From contig NZ_FOBX01000012.1 in assembly GCF_900109945.1 (NCBI RefSeq), positions 1-64,000 of the forward strand: a stretch of DNA of 64,000 nucleotides, read 5' to 3'. The stretch's first letter is position 1. The number at the start of each line of letters is the position of its first letter. The notes beneath the pieces were generated by a model, which saw nothing but the letters and a program-made list of their open reading frames with translations, searched no databases and had not been told where the DNA came from. The position numbers and the translations under genes were made by a program. Below are positions 42,662 through 51,828 of this stretch, piece after piece. This DNA comes from Bradyrhizobium sp. OK095. GTDB taxonomy: Bacteria > Pseudomonadota > Alphaproteobacteria > Rhizobiales > Xanthobacteraceae.

Positions 42662-43096
42662 ATGCAGGCGTTTCGCCTGATCGCGGTCGTCTTGCTGGCG
42701 CTCGGGCTCGCCGCGCCGACGACGCCATCCTTTGCACAAGCGGCCGGCCAGGTCCGGGTCAAGATCGTCAAGGCCGGCCTCTTGGTCGGCGGTGGCGCCG
42801 GCCGCGGCGTGCTGACCTATCGCGGCAAAACCTATCCGTTCAGGATCACCGGTCTGAGCTTCGGCATCACGGCTGGCGCCACGATCGGCCGTCTCGACGG
42901 CTGGGCCTCGGATATCCGCGAGGTCAACGACTTCGCCGGCACCTACAGCTCCGTCGGCGGCGGCTTTGCGCTGGTCGGCGGCATCAACGGTGTCCACCTC
43001 CGCAACGAGAAGGGTGTGACGATCGTCCTCCAAGGCCCGAAGGCAGGCGTCGAGCTTGCGGCCAATATCAGCCAGGTCACGATCTCACTGAGATAG
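42662..43096 (+). CDS. exported protein, paralogue of the 31678 gene
   Basis: The 144-residue protein has a signal peptide (IAVVLLALGLAAPTTPSFAQA), then a beta-rich, Gly-rich domain with VKAGLLVGGGAGRGVLTYRG, GLSFGITAGATIG and IVLQGPKAGVEL. The order of segments matches that of the protein encoded at 31678-32112. An upstream ATG at 42626, inside the end of the DUF2950 gene, is a possible start and has GAAGAAGG nearby. It is probably the third gene of the DUF3300 operon. Confidence 0.7.
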   Translation: MQAFRLIAVVLLALGLAAPTTPSFAQAAGQVRVKIVKAGLLVGGGAGRGVLTYRGKTYPFRITGLSFGITAGATIGRLDGWASDIREVNDFAGTYSSVGGGFALVGGINGVHLRNEKGVTIVLQGPKAGVELAANISQVTISLR

Positions 43097-43105
43097 CGGT
43101 CGACT

Positions 43106-43124
43106 GCGGACAAAATTGGTCCGC
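43106..43124. terminator. hairpin after the DUF3300 operon
   Basis: GCGGAC, loop AAAATTG and GTCCGC form a 6-bp stem ten bases after the stop, with further partial pairing on both sides. No T tract follows. Confidence 0.4.
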
Positions 43125-43203
43125 GGCGTCCTTTGGTTGACACCCCCTCCGCCAGTCTATACGGCCAGGGCCCGTCGGTTGGGCTTTCCCGGGCAGGTGA
43201 CGA

Positions 43204-43947
43204 GTGGATCAGACGTTCAATCCGGCGGCGCTCGACAAGCTGAAGCTCCGCATCCAGGCGTTGCGCGCCAAAACGATCGCCAATGGCTGCACCGAGGACG
43301 AGGCGCTGTCTGCCGCCGCCAAGGTCGCTGAACTGCTGGATCGCCACGATTTGTCGCTCTCCGACGTCGAGCTGCGCGCGTCGACGTGCGAACGGAGGGT
43401 CTATGAGACCCATCGCAAGAAGCGAATTCCCCTGGACGACTGCATCGGCGCGATCGCTCATTTCTGCGATTGCCGGGTCTGGCGCGAGAAGAACGCGGCC
43501 GGCGAGAGCAGCTATGTGTTCTTCGGTCTGGCTGCGGATGTCGAGGTCGCGCATTATCTGGCCGAATTGATCGACGGCGCCGTGCGCGCCGAGCTTGGCC
43601 GCTTCAAGACCTCGGTCGACTACAGCAGGTTCCGGCACCAGGAGCGGCATCTGGCCAATGCCTCCTTCGCGCTCGGGATGGTGGCCTCAATCGCGCACAG
43701 GCTGGTGGCGATCAAGGCCAGTCGCGATCAGGTCAACGCAAGCACTGGCCGCGGACTTGTCGTCCTCAAGACCTCGGTGGTCGATGCAGAATTCGACAAG
43801 CTCGGCCTCAATCTCCGGAACCAGCGCAGCAGCGGCCGCATGGTGTCGATGACAGCCTATGAAGCCGGCGGCGCCGCCGGCGCGTCACTGGCGATCAATC
43901 CCGGCCTTGGCGAAGCGCAGTCAGGGACTGCTCGCAAGGGAGGCTGA
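43204..43947 (+). CDS. DUF2786-type protein
   Basis: The 247-residue protein opens with LDKLKLRIQALRAKTIANGC followed by TEDEALSAAAKVAELLDRH, the DUF2786 pattern. A domain with FFGLAADVEVAHYLAELIDG follows. Such proteins are common in phages and bacteria and are of unknown job. The start is GTG preceded by GGTGACGA. The 228 bases after it (43948-44175) carry no gene; the piece with TTGCCCGACGTGTCAAGT near 44070 looks like an interspersed element seen between genes in this bacterial group, which I cannot confirm here. Confidence 0.7.
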   Translation: MDQTFNPAALDKLKLRIQALRAKTIANGCTEDEALSAAAKVAELLDRHDLSLSDVELRASTCERRVYETHRKKRIPLDDCIGAIAHFCDCRVWREKNAAGESSYVFFGLAADVEVAHYLAELIDGAVRAELGRFKTSVDYSRFRHQERHLANASFALGMVASIAHRLVAIKASRDQVNASTGRGLVVLKTSVVDAEFDKLGLNLRNQRSSGRMVSMTAYEAGGAAGASLAINPGLGEAQSGTARKGG

Positions 43948-44175
43948 CCGGATCGCGCTTTCGATTGATGACAGTCGAGGGTCCCGACTGCGATCGTCGA
44001 ATCCGTCATCCCCCGGAGGCTCGGAACAACGCGCCGATGGATTTCGGAATAATGGCATTATGCCCCTGTTTTGCCCGACGTGTCAAGTCGGCCCTGCGGC
44101 ACGCACGGGCTGGCGATCCCAAACGCATCGGCTACTGTGCATGGGGTTGTTTTCAACTTTTTGCGCAGCCCGGCC

Positions 44176-45690
44176 TCACTGGTACTTCCAGTAGGCCGAA
44201 GCCAGCGGCGGCTCCGGGAACTTCCGCACCTGGGACAGGCGCGGCAGCTTCATCCCGTTGATGAGGAGAAGCTTGAGATCGTCCATGACGGCGCGGTTGG
44301 TCGCGAACACCGTATGGTTCAATCCCAGGATCTCGTCTCCGATTGCGGTGACGTCGATCGTGTCCAGGTTGGGGAGGAGAACGAGGCCATTGGCGAAGAC
44401 CATCCCGGCTCTCGGGAAATCGTTCAGCTCCGCCGATGCGATCAGGGCCTTATCGACGGACGACGCGTACAGCGTCGCCCCCTCAACGATCTTCTGCGCC
44501 AGGGGAAGTTGAATCATGAACTTGTCGCGGGCGACATCGGGCGCAGCCATGACCAGCTGCCGCACCCTGACGGGATTTGACCGCTGCGCCAGTTGATCCA
44601 GCGCCGGCAGCACGACGCGGTTTCCCATGCTGTGGACGATGATGTCGATATGCTCGATCCCGCTGTCGTGCAGCCTGGTCAGCAGCTCGGCAAACTCGGC
44701 TTGCGCGATGTCAGCGCTGTCCTGGTCGTAATTATAGTCGCGCACTTTTCCCTTCGAGCTCCAGGAGAAGAGCACTGACACGCCCTGGTATTGCAGGTCC
44801 CAGACGATCTGCGCGTTTCGGTAGAGCGCGTCCTCAAACCCCGTATTGAAGCCGTGCACGAAAATGAGGGCACGATTTTGCGATTGATCGGCTTGCCTTT
44901 TGACCAGCTCTTTCCAGTCGTCGTACGACGTCGTCGCGAGCCGCTTGATCGAGAAATGCTTGGTTTCATCCGTGGCCGATTTGTAGTCGAAGCTCAGGAA
45001 GTGCCACTCGGACGGAAGCTCGATCTGGCCCGGCTCATGATCTTCCGGAATACGGATGCCGGCGACGCCATAGCTCAATATGCCCGACCGCGGCGCATCG
45101 GTGTCGAGCGTCGAGACGTTGTTGGTGATCTTGATGTTGCGATCCGTCGCAAAGAAGAACTCGACCAGGCGGGGATCCTGATTGCAGGAACTCGGAGACA
45201 GCTCACAGGACTGCACCACCGTTCGGTTTTGACGGACGCTGGAATATTGGCGGTGATGCCAACCACTGCCTTTCTTCGCAGGCGCCGTCGACGTCTTGGC
45301 GCCATAGACATCGGCGCTCGTCATCTCAGCGGCCAGAATCCGGCTGCCATCCTGGATACTGAAGTTCCAGGAAGAGATACCGCCTGCATGTCGCACTTCC
45401 GCCTCGACGATGGTTTGTTTCGAGAGACGCCGCTCGTCGCCAATCTCGACGTCCGTCACTTGTCCCAATCGCGAAAGGATCGCGTATTTGGGCTGAGCGT
45501 CGGGCAGGTAGCCTTGCGCCGTTGCCGACTTCACCTTCGCGAGGTCCGACGTTCGGATGCCCTCAACGAAATTGGAGATGTTCTGCTCCAGCGCAGTCTG
45601 ATCTGCACCCGTGGCGGCAAGGAGCGCGTCTGACTGGAGGGTGAGCAGGAGCAACCAAGACAGGGACGCGATGAAGTACGGAATCTTCAT
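44176..45690 (-). CDS. exported DUF900 alpha/beta hydrolase
   Basis: The 504-residue protein has a signal peptide (YFIASLSWLLLLTLQSDALLA). The DUF900 hydrolase core follows: oxyanion turn RALIFVHGFNTGFEDALYR, strand SVLFSWSSKG, and nucleophile elbow DIIVHSMGNRVVLPAL. The N-terminal 200 residues hold a Cys pair and are unrecognised. The start at 45690 follows AGAGGTC; upstream sequence to 45918 is only Arg-rich read-through. It is divergent from the tyrosinase operon, with 212 bases between. Confidence 0.8.
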   Translation of the reverse strand: MKIPYFIASLSWLLLLTLQSDALLAATGADQTALEQNISNFVEGIRTSDLAKVKSATAQGYLPDAQPKYAILSRLGQVTDVEIGDERRLSKQTIVEAEVRHAGGISSWNFSIQDGSRILAAEMTSADVYGAKTSTAPAKKGSGWHHRQYSSVRQNRTVVQSCELSPSSCNQDPRLVEFFFATDRNIKITNNVSTLDTDAPRSGILSYGVAGIRIPEDHEPGQIELPSEWHFLSFDYKSATDETKHFSIKRLATTSYDDWKELVKRQADQSQNRALIFVHGFNTGFEDALYRNAQIVWDLQYQGVSVLFSWSSKGKVRDYNYDQDSADIAQAEFAELLTRLHDSGIEHIDIIVHSMGNRVVLPALDQLAQRSNPVRVRQLVMAAPDVARDKFMIQLPLAQKIVEGATLYASSVDKALIASAELNDFPRAGMVFANGLVLLPNLDTIDVTAIGDEILGLNHTVFATNRAVMDDLKLLLINGMKLPRLSQVRKFPEPPLASAYWKYQ

Positions 45691-45902
45691 AATATGACCT
45701 CTGTCTCTCCAACCTGGTCCGCGCTCTCGCCATCCGGCAAGGAACGCGTCCTTGGACGGCGGACGTATGAAATAGATCACGCAACCCGAGAAAAATAATC
45801 TTCGTTCGCGCGGACGCGAAGGTGCGTGTTTAGATGACATCACCCAAAAGTTGTGATTAGTCTCGCCCCGCCTTCTACGTCTCGATCGCCCCGGGGGCTC
45901 GA

Positions 45903-48005
45903 ATGGACACCGAAGCACTGACCGTCGCTTATGCGCGCGTGAAGGCGATCCTGGATGAAGCCGCTGGCGACAGCACCGCAGACTATGGCGGTGCGGGACG
46001 GTTCTGGGACAAGGGCGCCTCGGCGCTGGAGACGGCCGAGATCTTCGGCATCAAGATGGTTGCGCCGCCGCCGGAGGGCCACGCCTGCTGCATTCCGCCG
46101 CACGCGCGCAGTGACGCATCCGGATTGATCAAGGGATTGCGCGGCGAAGCGCCGTTCGATGGCGGCCGCTTCCCGGCACTGCCCTGGGGCGGCCGCGCGG
46201 TTGCGCCCGTGGACATCGATCGCATCGCCGACTGGATCGATGCCGGCTGCCCGGACGATGCGACCAGCGTTGCGGTGGAACTCGCGCCCGGCAAGCCGGC
46301 GAAGACCGCGACGGTGAAGGTCAGCGAGATTGCTGAATTTGCGGAGGCCGCCGACGGCTATTCACCGGCCGCGGGTGTCGGCGAGCCCAGGCGGCGCATG
46401 AACATCGATTGCATGAGCGAGCCGCAGCTCGAACGCCTGCGTCGCGGCTTTCGCCAGCTCTATGCGCTCAATCGCTGGCCCGAGGATCGGCGCAGTTACA
46501 ACAACCAGGCGCTGGTCCATCAAAACCATTGTCAGCACGGCTGGGAGCGCTTCCTGCCCTGGCACCGCGCCTATCTCTACGAGTTCGAGCAGAACCTCCA
46601 GGATTTCGAACCCGGGCTGATGCTGCCGTACTGGGACTTCACCATGCCGGAATACCGGCCGGACGATCCCGCGAACGGCCGCATCATCCCGACCTCGATG
46701 AAGGCCTATCTCACGGAGGAGGCGGCCGAGACGCTGGTGGCCGCGCTCGATCCCGCGCCGACGCCGGCACAGAAGAAGGCGATCCTGGCGCTTGCGCATG
46801 AGCGCGTGTACTTCACCTCGCAGCACGGCTTCTTCTGCGACGTGATCACCAAGATCGGCTATGCGGCTGTCACGCCCGATCCCAAAAATGCCAACCGCCA
46901 GCGCTTCATCGATGCGCTGCTGATGTCGAACTCGCTCTGGTATCCCCTGCGCTATCCGGCCGAATACCCCAACGGCCAGACCATCAACGAGGCGATCAAT
47001 TATCACTATCCCTCGGCCGACGACATCGCCCAGATCCTGAGCCTCAACAATTTCCGCGATTTCGGCGGCGGCAGCATCTACGACGCGGCGTTCGGTTTCC
47101 TCGACCAGAATCCGCACAACACCATGCACATCTGGACCGGCGGACAGAATCCCGATGCCGGGCAGGCGGCCTATGTCTGCGCTCCCACCGCAACCGCAAC
47201 GGGGGCGCATCCGGACGCGGAGACCACTCATCTGCGGGCGCTCGCGACACGCCGCAACGATGCCGCACAGGTCGGCGGGCGTCGCTTCCATGCCCGCTCT
47301 GATCTCTATTCGCAGCCGGGCCTCGGCGACATGTTCAGCAATCTGACCGCGTCCTACGACCCTGTGTTCTGGCCGATCCACGTCAATATCGATCGCATCT
47401 GGTGGGAGTGGCAGAAGCTCAATCCGAACGCGGTGCCGGCTGATCTCGATTCCGTGCTGTCGCCGTGGAACTACACCATTCGCGACACGCTCGACATCGC
47501 GCCGTTCGGCTACGAATATGTCCGCAGCTCGCATTTCATGCCTGTCGGGCTCGAGGCGACGGTCAGCCGCTTCGTGTCGCAGCCGATCGCCGTGCCGCAG
47601 GCCGCGCGCAGCTTCAAACGCGCGGAGATCCGCCTGCATCAGGTGCCTCAATTGATGCGCTCCTGTTTCGTGCGCGCGTTCCTGAACGAGCCCGGCGCGG
47701 ACGCCTCGACGCCGATCAGGGGCAACCCGCATTACGCAGGCTACATCTCGATCTTTGGACATGGCGCCTGCTACGGCGGTCCCGGTCATTGCGATGTCCC
47801 GCCACCCCAGCCGCGGCGCTTCGATCAGCGCGGGCGCAGCCACAACACGCCGCGCAACCACCGGATCGATGTCACGGCCGCCGCGAAGCAGGCGCTCAAG
47901 AAGAAGGGGCCCTTGCAGATCACGCTCGTCGTGATCGGCGGTGACTATCAGGAGGAGAGGGAGCTTCTGAAGCTGGAAGGCGTGTCGATCAATTTCCTGG
48001 ATTGA
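45903..48005 (+). CDS. tyrosinase/polyphenol oxidase (type 3 copper)
   Basis: The 700-residue protein has an N-terminal domain of about 120 residues with an end like heme-less cytochrome c-type domains (ADWIDAGCPDD). It then has CuA with His206, His212 and His221 in LVHQNHCQHGWERFLPWHRA, and LPYWDFTMPE. CuB is in NPHNTMHIWTGG and YDPVFWPIHVNIDRIWWEWQ. A C-terminal beta domain follows. It oxidises phenols to quinones. There is no signal peptide. It is first in a six-gene operon with a LodA-like gene 18 bases downstream. Confidence 0.9.
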   Translation: MDTEALTVAYARVKAILDEAAGDSTADYGGAGRFWDKGASALETAEIFGIKMVAPPPEGHACCIPPHARSDASGLIKGLRGEAPFDGGRFPALPWGGRAVAPVDIDRIADWIDAGCPDDATSVAVELAPGKPAKTATVKVSEIAEFAEAADGYSPAAGVGEPRRRMNIDCMSEPQLERLRRGFRQLYALNRWPEDRRSYNNQALVHQNHCQHGWERFLPWHRAYLYEFEQNLQDFEPGLMLPYWDFTMPEYRPDDPANGRIIPTSMKAYLTEEAAETLVAALDPAPTPAQKKAILALAHERVYFTSQHGFFCDVITKIGYAAVTPDPKNANRQRFIDALLMSNSLWYPLRYPAEYPNGQTINEAINYHYPSADDIAQILSLNNFRDFGGGSIYDAAFGFLDQNPHNTMHIWTGGQNPDAGQAAYVCAPTATATGAHPDAETTHLRALATRRNDAAQVGGRRFHARSDLYSQPGLGDMFSNLTASYDPVFWPIHVNIDRIWWEWQKLNPNAVPADLDSVLSPWNYTIRDTLDIAPFGYEYVRSSHFMPVGLEATVSRFVSQPIAVPQAARSFKRAEIRLHQVPQLMRSCFVRAFLNEPGADASTPIRGNPHYAGYISIFGHGACYGGPGHCDVPPPQPRRFDQRGRSHNTPRNHRIDVTAAAKQALKKKGPLQITLVVIGGDYQEERELLKLEGVSINFLD

Positions 48006-48023
48006 GAAGATGGCGGGGAAGTC

Positions 48024-50288
48024 ATGGCGACGTATCGAATCCATCCGGGCATCGGCATCGCGCGCCTGGGCAACAGCGACAGCGAATTCTACCTTGCGCC
48101 GGAGACGCCCGCGGCACTGCCGCTCGCCTGCGACAGCTTCGGCAATCCCTTGCACGGCCCGGACGGCGTTACGCCTGTTCCGATCAAGACGTTCAAGGAC
48201 GCGCACGGCCGCGTCAAGCGTCAGGCCGCGCGCTTTCAGATCTTCGTCTATGACGACGAGTCCCCCGAAGGCCGGCCTTTGGCGCTTGGCGACGCGATAG
48301 AGGGCGGCGGCAATAACGGTGTGCTGGTCGACATCCAGTGGCGCGTCTATGTCGCCAACAAGAAGGCCTCCTGGTACCCGTTCACCGAGCTCAAGGGCGA
48401 GCACGGCTACGCTGACGGCAGTGCGCGCCGCAATGCCGACATCACCGGCCAGGACCGCGACCTCCTCATCATCGATCCAGGTCCCCGCAGCGTGAATGCG
48501 ACCACTAACCGCCGCGCACATTTCGACCGCTCCGGCGGTCCCGGCGGCTATGCCACCACGTTTCCGCCCCAAGGGCTCCAGCCGTTCGACATCGACACGC
48601 TCGGCGAGATGATGACCGACAACAAGGGTCGGCTCGTCGTGCTCGGCGGCCACGGCAATTCGGGCATGGACGTCAGCGGCAGCTTTGGTCCCAAGATCGA
48701 GGACTACGCCAACACCGACGGCTGGTACGACGACATCTCCGACGGCCCGGTGATGGCGCGGCTGATCATGTATTCGAAGCAGGTCAGCCAGACCCGCTAT
48801 GTCGACGTCGAGTTTCCGGCATGGGTGGTGGTCGGCTATCCGCGCTTCGCGCCGCAGATCCTCGACATGATCACGATGGACGAGGTGCTGTACGATCTCT
48901 ATGTGCGCCAATTCGCCACCGATACCGGCATCTACGGCATCCTCGGCACCTACGACGATCCGCAGCAGATCCCGTTTCGCGACGAGGCGGCACTGCGTCA
49001 CTGGCAGGCCGGCCGCCTGGCATGGAATCGCAACTACCGGCCCTGGTTCTATCGGGACATCTGGCCGATCCTGTTCCGGCCGGATGAGTTTCGGTACCTG
49101 AACGACATACTTCAGCAATCGAACTATCCGCACGACCAGGCGCAGCGCGGCACGTTCGATCCCAACAAGCTCTCGCAGACACCGAAGCGTGGAACGCGCC
49201 CGACCGAGACGGAGACGCCGTCGGAAGCGCCGCTGCGCGACGCGAGCCAGGGCGAGGCGGTCATGGCGGTGGCGGCGGTCGCCGGTCCAACGCACCATGC
49301 CAAGGCCGACGATCCCTACGGACCGATGCGCAGTTTCCTGTTCGGCCTGTTGCGGCGGGCAGGCGAGGCGAACTCTTTCCAGGTGCAGGACCGCGCGTCG
49401 TCGCGCGTCCATTCGCTGCCGCTGATGCCGCTGCTCTGCGGGGATAATCCGCTGACCAACGAGACGCCGTCGAAATTTCTTCATCTCACCGAGTACCAGC
49501 TCTTCATTCTCGGCCAGTGGGCGCGGGGCTGGTTCATCAACGAGAAGGAGGAGGGGTGGTTGCCCAAGGGCTATTCACCCTTCGAGCCTTACCCGAAGAC
49601 GTCGCCGAAGACCGGCCGCGAGCTTGACCGCGGCGTGCTCAGCAATGTGCTGGGCGGCGCATTTTGTCCGGGCGGCGAGCTCGGCTGGGTGATGCGCAAC
49701 CCGTCGATCTACTGGGCGCCGTATCGCGTCAACGCCGATCGCAGCGTCTCGGATTTTCTCCAGAGCGCAGCTCAGGCCAATCAGTCTGGAGGCAGCGTGA
49801 TCGCCGACCCGACCTTCAATGTCGAGTCGCCGCTTGCCCAAGACAATGATTTCGGGACCGGCCTGCAGCCGGGCGACCTCACCAAGTACATGGGCCTGCC
49901 ATGGCAGTCCGATTTCAACGAGTGCACCACGCAGCCGATCAACATCACCTACGCGGACTGGAATAACCTTTATCCTGATAGCGACAATGACGAGCGGTTG
50001 AGCCGCGACGAGAAGACCTGGACCACCCTGTGGTGGCCCGCGCATCGGCCGTTGCAGTCGTTCGAAATCGCGTCCGTCGTCAACGGCCAGCCCAGCTATG
50101 TCTGGACCACCTGGAGTCGCGGCATTCCGCAGATCCCGGTCGGTGACCTCAAGATGGTCACCGAGTGGTCCAGGCTTGGCTTCATCGTGCGCAATCCCTA
50201 CCAACCCGGCGCCAAGTCGGCCGACGATCTCACCTACAAATACATCAGCGTCGAGCGAACCGCCGATCCCAAAAGCGAGGCATCATGA
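48024..50288 (+). CDS. LodA/GoxA-like CTQ quinoprotein oxidase
   Basis: The 754-residue protein opens YRIHPGIGIARLGNSDSEFY, the LodA family signature, and has VVLGGHGNSGMDV near 210. The probable cofactor residues are Cys548 (GGAFCPGGELGW) and Trp627 (GLPWQSDFNEC), which in LodA are joined to form cysteine tryptophylquinone. LodA oxidises the epsilon-amino group of lysine, GoxA oxidises glycine, and both give hydrogen peroxide. The substrate here is not known. Maturation needs a LodB-like flavoprotein, and one is encoded two genes downstream. No signal peptide is present. Confidence 0.85.
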   Translation: MATYRIHPGIGIARLGNSDSEFYLAPETPAALPLACDSFGNPLHGPDGVTPVPIKTFKDAHGRVKRQAARFQIFVYDDESPEGRPLALGDAIEGGGNNGVLVDIQWRVYVANKKASWYPFTELKGEHGYADGSARRNADITGQDRDLLIIDPGPRSVNATTNRRAHFDRSGGPGGYATTFPPQGLQPFDIDTLGEMMTDNKGRLVVLGGHGNSGMDVSGSFGPKIEDYANTDGWYDDISDGPVMARLIMYSKQVSQTRYVDVEFPAWVVVGYPRFAPQILDMITMDEVLYDLYVRQFATDTGIYGILGTYDDPQQIPFRDEAALRHWQAGRLAWNRNYRPWFYRDIWPILFRPDEFRYLNDILQQSNYPHDQAQRGTFDPNKLSQTPKRGTRPTETETPSEAPLRDASQGEAVMAVAAVAGPTHHAKADDPYGPMRSFLFGLLRRAGEANSFQVQDRASSRVHSLPLMPLLCGDNPLTNETPSKFLHLTEYQLFILGQWARGWFINEKEEGWLPKGYSPFEPYPKTSPKTGRELDRGVLSNVLGGAFCPGGELGWVMRNPSIYWAPYRVNADRSVSDFLQSAAQANQSGGSVIADPTFNVESPLAQDNDFGTGLQPGDLTKYMGLPWQSDFNECTTQPINITYADWNNLYPDSDNDERLSRDEKTWTTLWWPAHRPLQSFEIASVVNGQPSYVWTTWSRGIPQIPVGDLKMVTEWSRLGFIVRNPYQPGAKSADDLTYKYISVERTADPKSEAS

Positions 50289-50701
50289 GCGACAATCCAT
50301 TCGTCGGAAGCTGGACCTATCGCAGCCTGCTCAACGATCCCGACGTCAACACGGTCTTCAACAATCTCGAATTCGGCCGCGGCACGATCGAGATCGTCGC
50401 AGCGCCGATGCAGCTCCTGGCCGGGACGATCGGCGGCCCGGGCTGGTCGCTCGCTCTGAAGGGATCGCGCGCCTACGGCTCGCCGATGCAGGTGCGCTTC
50501 CAGGGCACCGGCGTCGTCAGCGGTGAGGAATGGATCTACGATTATTGGGGCGGGCTGGTGCCGGCCTGGCCCAATGGTGTCGACCAGCGTCCGGCCATCG
50601 TCGGCTCGGTGATCCGCACCATCCCGCACAGCGGCGGCTCGCCGGGCACCGTCGCGCCGGCCGGCGTGGTGGCGTCCTTCTACGCTGTTCGGGCCGACTG
50701 A
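50285..50701 (+). CDS. unknown 138-residue protein between lodA- and lodB-like genes
   Basis: It overlaps the end of the LodA-like gene by four bases (ATGA) and ends one base before the TTG of the LodB-like gene. The protein is beta-rich and aromatic: NPFVGSWTYRSLLNDPDVNT, FGRGTIEIVAAPMQLLAGT, and EEWIYDYWGGLVPAWPNGVD. The size and pattern resemble a small lipocalin-like or beta-barrel protein, but I cannot name a family. Its fixed place between the quinoprotein and its maturase suggests a part in substrate supply or maturation. Confidence 0.7.
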   Translation: MSDNPFVGSWTYRSLLNDPDVNTVFNNLEFGRGTIEIVAAPMQLLAGTIGGPGWSLALKGSRAYGSPMQVRFQGTGVVSGEEWIYDYWGGLVPAWPNGVDQRPAIVGSVIRTIPHSGGSPGTVAPAGVVASFYAVRAD

Positions 50702-50702
50702 C

Positions 50703-51818
50703 TTGGCCGCGTTCGACATCGTCATCGCAGGCGCAGGTCCAGCCGGCACTGCCGCTTCCCGCGCGCTTGCGATGTGCGCGCCGGAGCTTCGCGTGGCCGT
50801 GATCGCGCGGATCGAGGGGCGCGGGCGGGGGCGAGGTGAGGTCTTGTCGCCGCTGGTGCAACCGGTGCTGCGCCAGCTCGGTCTGTGGCCCGCCTTTCTG
50901 GCACAGGACTTTGCGCCATCGCATCGCACGCTAACCTCGTGGGATGGGGAAGGCCTGACGTCGAGTGAATTGCTGCTCGAAGCGCGCGGGCCGTCATGGC
51001 GCGTCGACCGCGCTGCGTTCGATGGCTGGATCGCGACGGAGGCCTGTAGTGCGGCCGAGCGCATCGATGCAAAGGTCTCGCGTCTCGCGCGCGAAGCGGA
51101 CGGCTGGTCGGTCGCCTGCGATGACGGCACCAGCCATTCGGCTCGATTGATCATCGATGCCACGGGCCGCGCCCGCGCGCTCGCCGATCGCCAGGGTTTT
51201 CGGGCGAGAGCGCAGGACCGCCTGATTGCGGCCTATGCCGAAGCAACGATATCAGGGCCGGCTGCGCCGGAACTGCTTGTCGAGGCCTTTGAGGACGGCT
51301 GGTGGTACACGCTGGCGCTGGGCGAGGGCAGGCGCGCCTTTGCCTGCATGACGGATTCCGATCTCGCCCGCGGCCTCAGATTGAACACGCCCGATGGCTG
51401 GCGCGCGGCGCTGGCGAAGACGCAATTCGTCGCGGCGGTGGCGAGCAGGGGCGTTCAATTCGAGCAAGCGCGCCTGATCCCTGCCGGCGGCCGAACCGCT
51501 GCAACGGCAACAGGCTTCCGCTTCCTGTGCGCCGGCGATGCCGCGAGCGCGTTCGATCCGATCTCCGGCCATGGCGTCGTCAAGGCGATGCGCTCGGGCG
51601 TGTTTGCCGCCTATGCCGCCAGCGACTGCCTTGCGCGCGGAGACACCGCCGCGCTCGGTCGCTACGATTCGTGGGTCGCGCGCGAAGCGGCGGTCTACGC
51701 GACGACACTGGGCGAGCATTACGGCAGCGTTTCGCGCTGGGCCGATCGGCCGTTCTGGCAACGCCGGCGGGCCGACGTGTCGTCGAGAAATTCTTTGAGC
51801 AATCTCTCCGAACAATAG
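50703..51818 (+). CDS. LodB-like FAD-dependent oxidoreductase
   Basis: The 371-residue protein has an N-terminal dinucleotide fold AAFDIVIAGAGPAGTAASRAL, the FAD second motif FLCAGDAASAFDPISGHGVVKA near residues 275-295, and a tryptophan-halogenase/geranylgeranyl-reductase type layout. LodB of Marinomonas is needed for CTQ formation in LodA. The start is TTG, one base after the previous stop; no ATG fits the fold. It precedes the multicopper oxidase gene by ten bases. Confidence 0.8.
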   Translation: MAAFDIVIAGAGPAGTAASRALAMCAPELRVAVIARIEGRGRGRGEVLSPLVQPVLRQLGLWPAFLAQDFAPSHRTLTSWDGEGLTSSELLLEARGPSWRVDRAAFDGWIATEACSAAERIDAKVSRLAREADGWSVACDDGTSHSARLIIDATGRARALADRQGFRARAQDRLIAAYAEATISGPAAPELLVEAFEDGWWYTLALGEGRRAFACMTDSDLARGLRLNTPDGWRAALAKTQFVAAVASRGVQFEQARLIPAGGRTAATATGFRFLCAGDAASAFDPISGHGVVKAMRSGVFAAYAASDCLARGDTAALGRYDSWVAREAAVYATTLGEHYGSVSRWADRPFWQRRRADVSSRNSLSNLSEQ

Positions 51819-51828
51819 GGCGGACACC

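Noticed and set aside
46362..49484. Very long minus-strand open frame (1040 codons) opposite the tyrosinase and LodA-like genes
   Set aside because: Composition is His/Arg/Val-rich with no domain, and the plus strand carries clear copper and CTQ motifs. It is a high-GC shadow.
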